From contig CAZKXX010000135.1 of NCBI GenBank assembly GCA_964556705.1, forward strand, positions 1 through 7,853: 7,853 nt of DNA, in the 5' to 3' direction. The position numbers were made by a program, and so were the translations under genes. Of this stretch, positions 5,421 through 7,853 are shown piece by piece. Under the pieces are notes generated by a model. It searched no databases, had not been told where the DNA came from, and saw nothing but the letters and a program-made list of their open reading frames with translations. Each line of letters opens with the position of its first letter. Within the stretch, counting starts at the first letter, position 1. The DNA is from CAZKXX01 sp964556705. GTDB lineage: Bacteria > Acidobacteriota > Terriglobia > UBA7540.

Positions 5421-6776
5421 CTACGATTGAATTGTCTGTGCCGCCGCGTTCCAGACAACGGGCGTGCCGCGCCAGAACGATTCATTCGCCATGTGGCAGG
5501 CACCGGCCGCATGGTGTCCGAACGTCGCGTTCTGGAACACCGGCTTGCGCGTGCGCACGGCTTCGAAGAAGCCTTCGAGGTGCGGTCGCGCGTTGTCGTA
5601 GCCGGGGCCTTGGAACGTTTCCGCCGAGGCCTCGGTCTCCGCGACGATCTGCTTCACGCGCTCCAGGTTTTCCTCGCGCCACTTCTGGAAGTATTCGTCG
5701 CGCAGCCGCTTCGGGAAGCTGTGGGCGTAATAGCTCGGCCCGCGGTCGATGCCCGCCTGCGGGAAATAGGTCACCGAAGTCGGCCGCAGTTCGAGGATTC
5801 CTTTCGCGCCGTAGAAGCGCACGACCTCCTCGGTTTCCGTTCCCAGCGTCAGGCGGACATAAACGGGAATCCGGCCGTAATCGAAGAGGACCGTGTGGAC
5901 GTCCGGCGTGTTGCGCCCGTCGGGCCAGCGGAAGTTCCCTCCCGTCGCCTGCGCGCGCCGGGGAATCTCGTTCACGCCGAGCGCCGTCATCATGCCGCTG
6001 ATGAGGTGGACCATCAGGTCGCCGGCTACTCCGGTGCCGTACTCCTTCCAGCACCGCCAGCGGGCGTAATGAATGGGGTTAAAGGGAATCTTGGGCGCGC
6101 GACCGAGCCAGGTGTCCCAATCGAGGTTTTCGGGGGAGAGGTCGGGCGGAGGAGGATAGTGCCACGCGCCCGTGGGCTCGTTGCGACCCATCACGCCTTC
6201 AATCAGACTCACCTCGCCGACAATGTTGCGCGCCAGCATCTCGCGGGCTTTGGCGACGATTTGCGAACTGGTCCGCTGCGAGCCTACCTGCACGATTCGG
6301 CCGGAAGTTTTCTCCGCGATGGCCATCGCCACTCCGTCCGCGATCGTGTGAGACATGGGCTTTTCGCAATAGACGTCCTTCCCCGCGGCCACGGCGTCTT
6401 CGACGATTTTGCGGTGCCAGTGGTCGGGGGTGGCGTTGATGATGCAGTCGATTTCCTTGTTGTCGAGCAGTTCCTGATAACGCCGCGTGGTCGGAAGTTT
6501 TTCGCCGGCCACCTCGCGCGCCAGTTCGTGCCGGCCGTCGTAGAGGTCACAGGCGGCGGCACACTCGACGCCGGGAATCTGAATGGACGTCCGCAGGAGC
6601 CCCACGCCCTGCATCCCCACTCCGACGATGCCGAATCGGACGCGGTCGCTCGGAGCAACGGGCCGCGCGGCCAGCTCCGTCGGCTCCAGCCACATCACTT
6701 TGCCGGTGGCTCCGATCGCCGCGGCTCCCGCGCCCGCTCGGATGAAGTCGCGCCGGGTGAATTTTCGGTTTTTCAT
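5421..6776 (-). CDS. Gfo/Idh/MocA family oxidoreductase with Tat signal peptide (gene C)
   Basis: A 451-residue oxidoreductase, the same length as paralogue B. The frame is open 49 codons further upstream, but ATG 6776 has a perfect AGGAGG eight bases before it and puts the twin-arginine motif FTRRDFI at residues 6-12, followed by an Ala/Gly-rich h-region; Tat export is expected. The Rossmann loop is G52-x-G54-x-x-G57, NATPDHWHR is at 114-122 and CEKP at 137-140. The catalytic-type D253-x3-H257 is kept, but the histidine six residues later in B (H265) and D is methionine here (M263). The C-terminal F-G-x-H-x4-C-H-M-A-N motif is present. It lies 113 bp after fragment D and 264 bp before gene B, both same-strand, so one operon with internal hairpins is plausible. 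The loss of the second histidine suggests it differs from B in substrate or activity. Confidence 0.96.
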   Translation of the reverse strand: MKNRKFTRRDFIRAGAGAAAIGATGKVMWLEPTELAARPVAPSDRVRFGIVGVGMQGVGLLRTSIQIPGVECAAACDLYDGRHELAREVAGEKLPTTRRYQELLDNKEIDCIINATPDHWHRKIVEDAVAAGKDVYCEKPMSHTIADGVAMAIAEKTSGRIVQVGSQRTSSQIVAKAREMLARNIVGEVSLIEGVMGRNEPTGAWHYPPPPDLSPENLDWDTWLGRAPKIPFNPIHYARWRCWKEYGTGVAGDLMVHLISGMMTALGVNEIPRRAQATGGNFRWPDGRNTPDVHTVLFDYGRIPVYVRLTLGTETEEVVRFYGAKGILELRPTSVTYFPQAGIDRGPSYYAHSFPKRLRDEYFQKWREENLERVKQIVAETEASAETFQGPGYDNARPHLEGFFEAVRTRKPVFQNATFGHHAAGACHMANESFWRGTPVVWNAAAQTIQS

Positions 6777-6784
6777 GACGGAAT

Positions 6785-6790
6785 CCTCCT
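6785..6790 (-). promoter_or_regulatory. Consensus ribosome binding site fixing the start of gene C
   Basis: A perfect AGGAGG on the minus strand, eight bases before ATG 6776, selects this start over the upstream in-frame ATG at 6923, whose use would overlap the end of fragment D. Confidence 0.8.
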
Positions 6791-6843
6791 GCGAGGGAAG
6801 GGTTTGGAGAGAAGACTCGACGTGCAGCGCGCTTTCATCCCCG

Positions 6844-6871
6844 CCCCTTTCGCCCGTCAGGCGAAAAGGGG
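6844..6871 (-). terminator. GC hairpin after the truncated gene D
   Basis: CCCC-TTT-CGCC (6844-6854) pairs with GGCG-AAAA-GGGG (6860-6871) with one bulged A and a 5-base loop. It begins 18 bases after the stop of D. On the minus strand no T-run follows, so termination is uncertain; it may be a processing or stability element between D and C. Confidence 0.4.
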
Positions 6872-6889
6872 GGGATTTGGAAGAGCGCC

Positions 6890-7681
6890 TCAACCTTTGA
6901 TCATCCTGGCCGATGCGTCCCACACCGCCATGGCCTTCTGATCGTACGAGTAGTTGGCCATGTGGCAGCCGATGGCCGTGTGATTTCCGAACATGGCGTC
7001 CTCGACGGGCAGCTTGCGCGAACGCATGGCGTTGAAGAAATACTGGAAGTGGTCCGCCGTCGACTCGTAACCGGAAGGCGCCCGGTAGGTCTCCGAGTCA
7101 CGGTCGGTGTGGAACTTGCCCGGATCGGGCAGCGGGTGGTCCTTGCGCCACTGCGCCAGGTATTCGTTGCGGAGCTTCGACGGCCAGCCGTAAATCGAAT
7201 AACCTTCCGGCCGCGGGCGCGTGTCCTGCGGCATGAAGGTGACTGAGTTCCCGCGCAGCTCCATCGTCCCCTTCGTCCCGAAGAAGCGCGTCAGACCGGG
7301 AGTTTCGTTGTTCAGATTGCAGCGCAGCGCCACGCGGAAGGCGGGATATTCGTAAAGCGTCCAGACCAGATCGGGCACGTCCCGGTCTTCGGTCCAGCGG
7401 AACAGTCCGCCCATGGTTGCGGCGCGCAGCGGCGGCTGATTGACGCCGGTGACATAGTGAATCGTCGTCAGCAGGTGGACGAAGAGGTCGCCGGGCAGGC
7501 CCGAGCCGTAGTCGCGGAAGCAGCGCCAGCGGAAAAAGCGCTTGGCATCGAACGGCCGCTTGGGCGCCGGGCCCAGGAAGCGCTCCCAGTCGATGGTCTT
7601 TTCGCTCGCGTCGGGCGGAATGGGATAGACCCACGCGCCGCTCGCGTCGTTGCGGTCGATCCAGGCCTCGATGGCCGTCAC
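6890..7681 (-). CDS. Gfo/Idh/MocA family oxidoreductase fragment lacking the NAD-binding half (gene D)
   Basis: A 263-residue frame from a GTG at 7681, corresponding to residues 189-451 of gene C; the remaining length matches exactly. It keeps the C-terminal substrate domain: RNDASGAWVYPIPP at 10-23, RWRCF at 51-55, D65-x3-H69 with H75, and the FGNHTAIGCHMAN motif near the end. The Tat signal, Rossmann fold and E-K-P motif are absent. Family similarity continues a few codons upstream of the GTG (RALGQ), and the frame is open to a TGA at 7721-7723; beyond that the DNA encodes an SGNH hydrolase in another frame. So this is a 5'-deleted gene, not a mis-called start. The GTG overlaps the hydrolase TGA (GTGA, 7681-7678), so a short protein could be made by translational coupling, but it could not bind NAD by itself. 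Most likely a pseudogene, or an assembly chimera. Confidence 0.88.
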   Translation of the reverse strand: MTAIEAWIDRNDASGAWVYPIPPDASEKTIDWERFLGPAPKRPFDAKRFFRWRCFRDYGSGLPGDLFVHLLTTIHYVTGVNQPPLRAATMGGLFRWTEDRDVPDLVWTLYEYPAFRVALRCNLNNETPGLTRFFGTKGTMELRGNSVTFMPQDTRPRPEGYSIYGWPSKLRNEYLAQWRKDHPLPDPGKFHTDRDSETYRAPSGYESTADHFQYFFNAMRSRKLPVEDAMFGNHTAIGCHMANYSYDQKAMAVWDASARMIKG

Positions 7682-7853
7682 CTGGCCGAGCGCGCGGGAT
7701 CGCGCGGACGGACGATCGATTCAATCTGTTCGGCGAGAAGCTGCGCGATGCAGTCGTAGCTGAGATCGTTCAGATGCAGCCCGTCCGGCGAAAGCATGGT
7801 CTTGAAATCGAAACGACCGCTTTCGATCCAGTGCTTCATGATGGCATGGCGCG
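7678..7853 (-). CDS. SGNH/GDSL-type hydrolase, C-terminal end (partial)
   Basis: The last 57 codons of a minus-strand gene that starts beyond the right edge. The peptide contains the block-V motif of SGNH/GDSL esterases, SPDGLHLNDLSYDCIAQLLA at residues 21-40, where the aspartate and histidine of D-G-L-H complete the Ser-Asp-His triad. It is preceded by MKHWIESGRFDF, typical of the helix before that motif. The family normally ends near LLAEQI (about 7723); the last 14 residues (ESIVRP onward to the TGA at 7678-7680) probably arise from reading out of frame through the adjoining Gfo/Idh/MocA remnant. The nucleophilic serine lies outside the window. Such enzymes remove acyl groups from polysaccharides or lipids, which would fit exported sugar-active neighbours, but the substrate cannot be deduced. 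Confidence 0.8.
   Translation of the reverse strand, partial: RHAIMKHWIESGRFDFKTMLSPDGLHLNDLSYDCIAQLLAEQIESIVRPRDPARSAR

Noticed and set aside
6777..6923. A 49-residue N-terminal extension of gene C
   Set aside because: It would overlap the end of gene D, place the twin-arginine motif far from the N-terminus and bury a perfect AGGAGG inside the coding region.
5427..6941. A 504-codon plus-strand open frame opposite gene C
   Set aside because: It mirrors gene C almost exactly and has no recognisable motif; high GC content keeps the antisense frame free of stops.
1..7853. CRISPR arrays, insertion sequences, tRNA or rRNA genes, phage attachment sites
   Set aside because: No regularly spaced direct repeats, terminal inverted repeats with a transposase, cloverleaf-type sequence or integrase were seen on either strand.

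Overview
The window is a GC-rich bacterial chromosome segment. Several gene families point to a member of the Planctomycetota, Verrucomicrobiota, Acidobacteriota or a related heterotrophic lineage: a formylglycine-generating-enzyme (FGE/SUMF1)-type domain protein, four Tat-type or Tat-derived Gfo/Idh/MocA oxidoreductases, and an ECF-type sigma factor overlapping a small anti-sigma-like gene. The sequence alone does not decide the phylum. There is no rRNA, tRNA, CRISPR array, transposase or phage gene.

Layout, left to right. The plus strand opens with the last 41 codons of a MscS-type mechanosensitive channel (to 128). A 164-bp gap with a plausible sigma70-type promoter (160-189) leads to an FGE-type protein (293-1387). 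Forty bases later comes a Tat-signal Gfo/Idh/MocA oxidoreductase (gene A, 1428-2717); these two probably form an operon. Everything to the right is on the minus strand and meets gene A tail to tail across 40 bp. Read in the direction of transcription (right to left) it holds: the 3' end of an SGNH/GDSL hydrolase (7853-7678); a Gfo/Idh/MocA fragment missing its NAD-binding half (gene D, 7681-6890); two full-length tandem paralogues of exactly 451 residues each (gene C, 6776-5421; gene B, 5156-3801); the ECF-type sigma factor (3554-2973); and the overlapping anti-sigma-like protein (2991-2758). No gene-free stretch exceeds 300 bases. The two longest, 3555-3800 and 5157-5420, contain GC-rich hairpins, an AT-rich possible promoter patch and one doubtful 42-codon frame.

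How the genes may work together. A, B and C carry twin-arginine signal peptides, so they should fold with their dinucleotide in the cytoplasm and act outside the inner membrane, like periplasmic glucose-fructose oxidoreductase or the NAD-dependent GH109 glycosidases. B, C and D are clearly one duplicated family and suggest exported sugar or glycan redox chemistry, perhaps with the SGNH esterase removing acyl groups. Substrates cannot be read from the sequence.

The strongest anomaly is at 7678-7725, where an SGNH hydrolase C-terminus runs directly into the middle of a Gfo/Idh/MocA gene with a GTGA stop/start overlap. This is a deletion/fusion scar or an assembly chimera. I see no clear evidence of a wholly new biological system.
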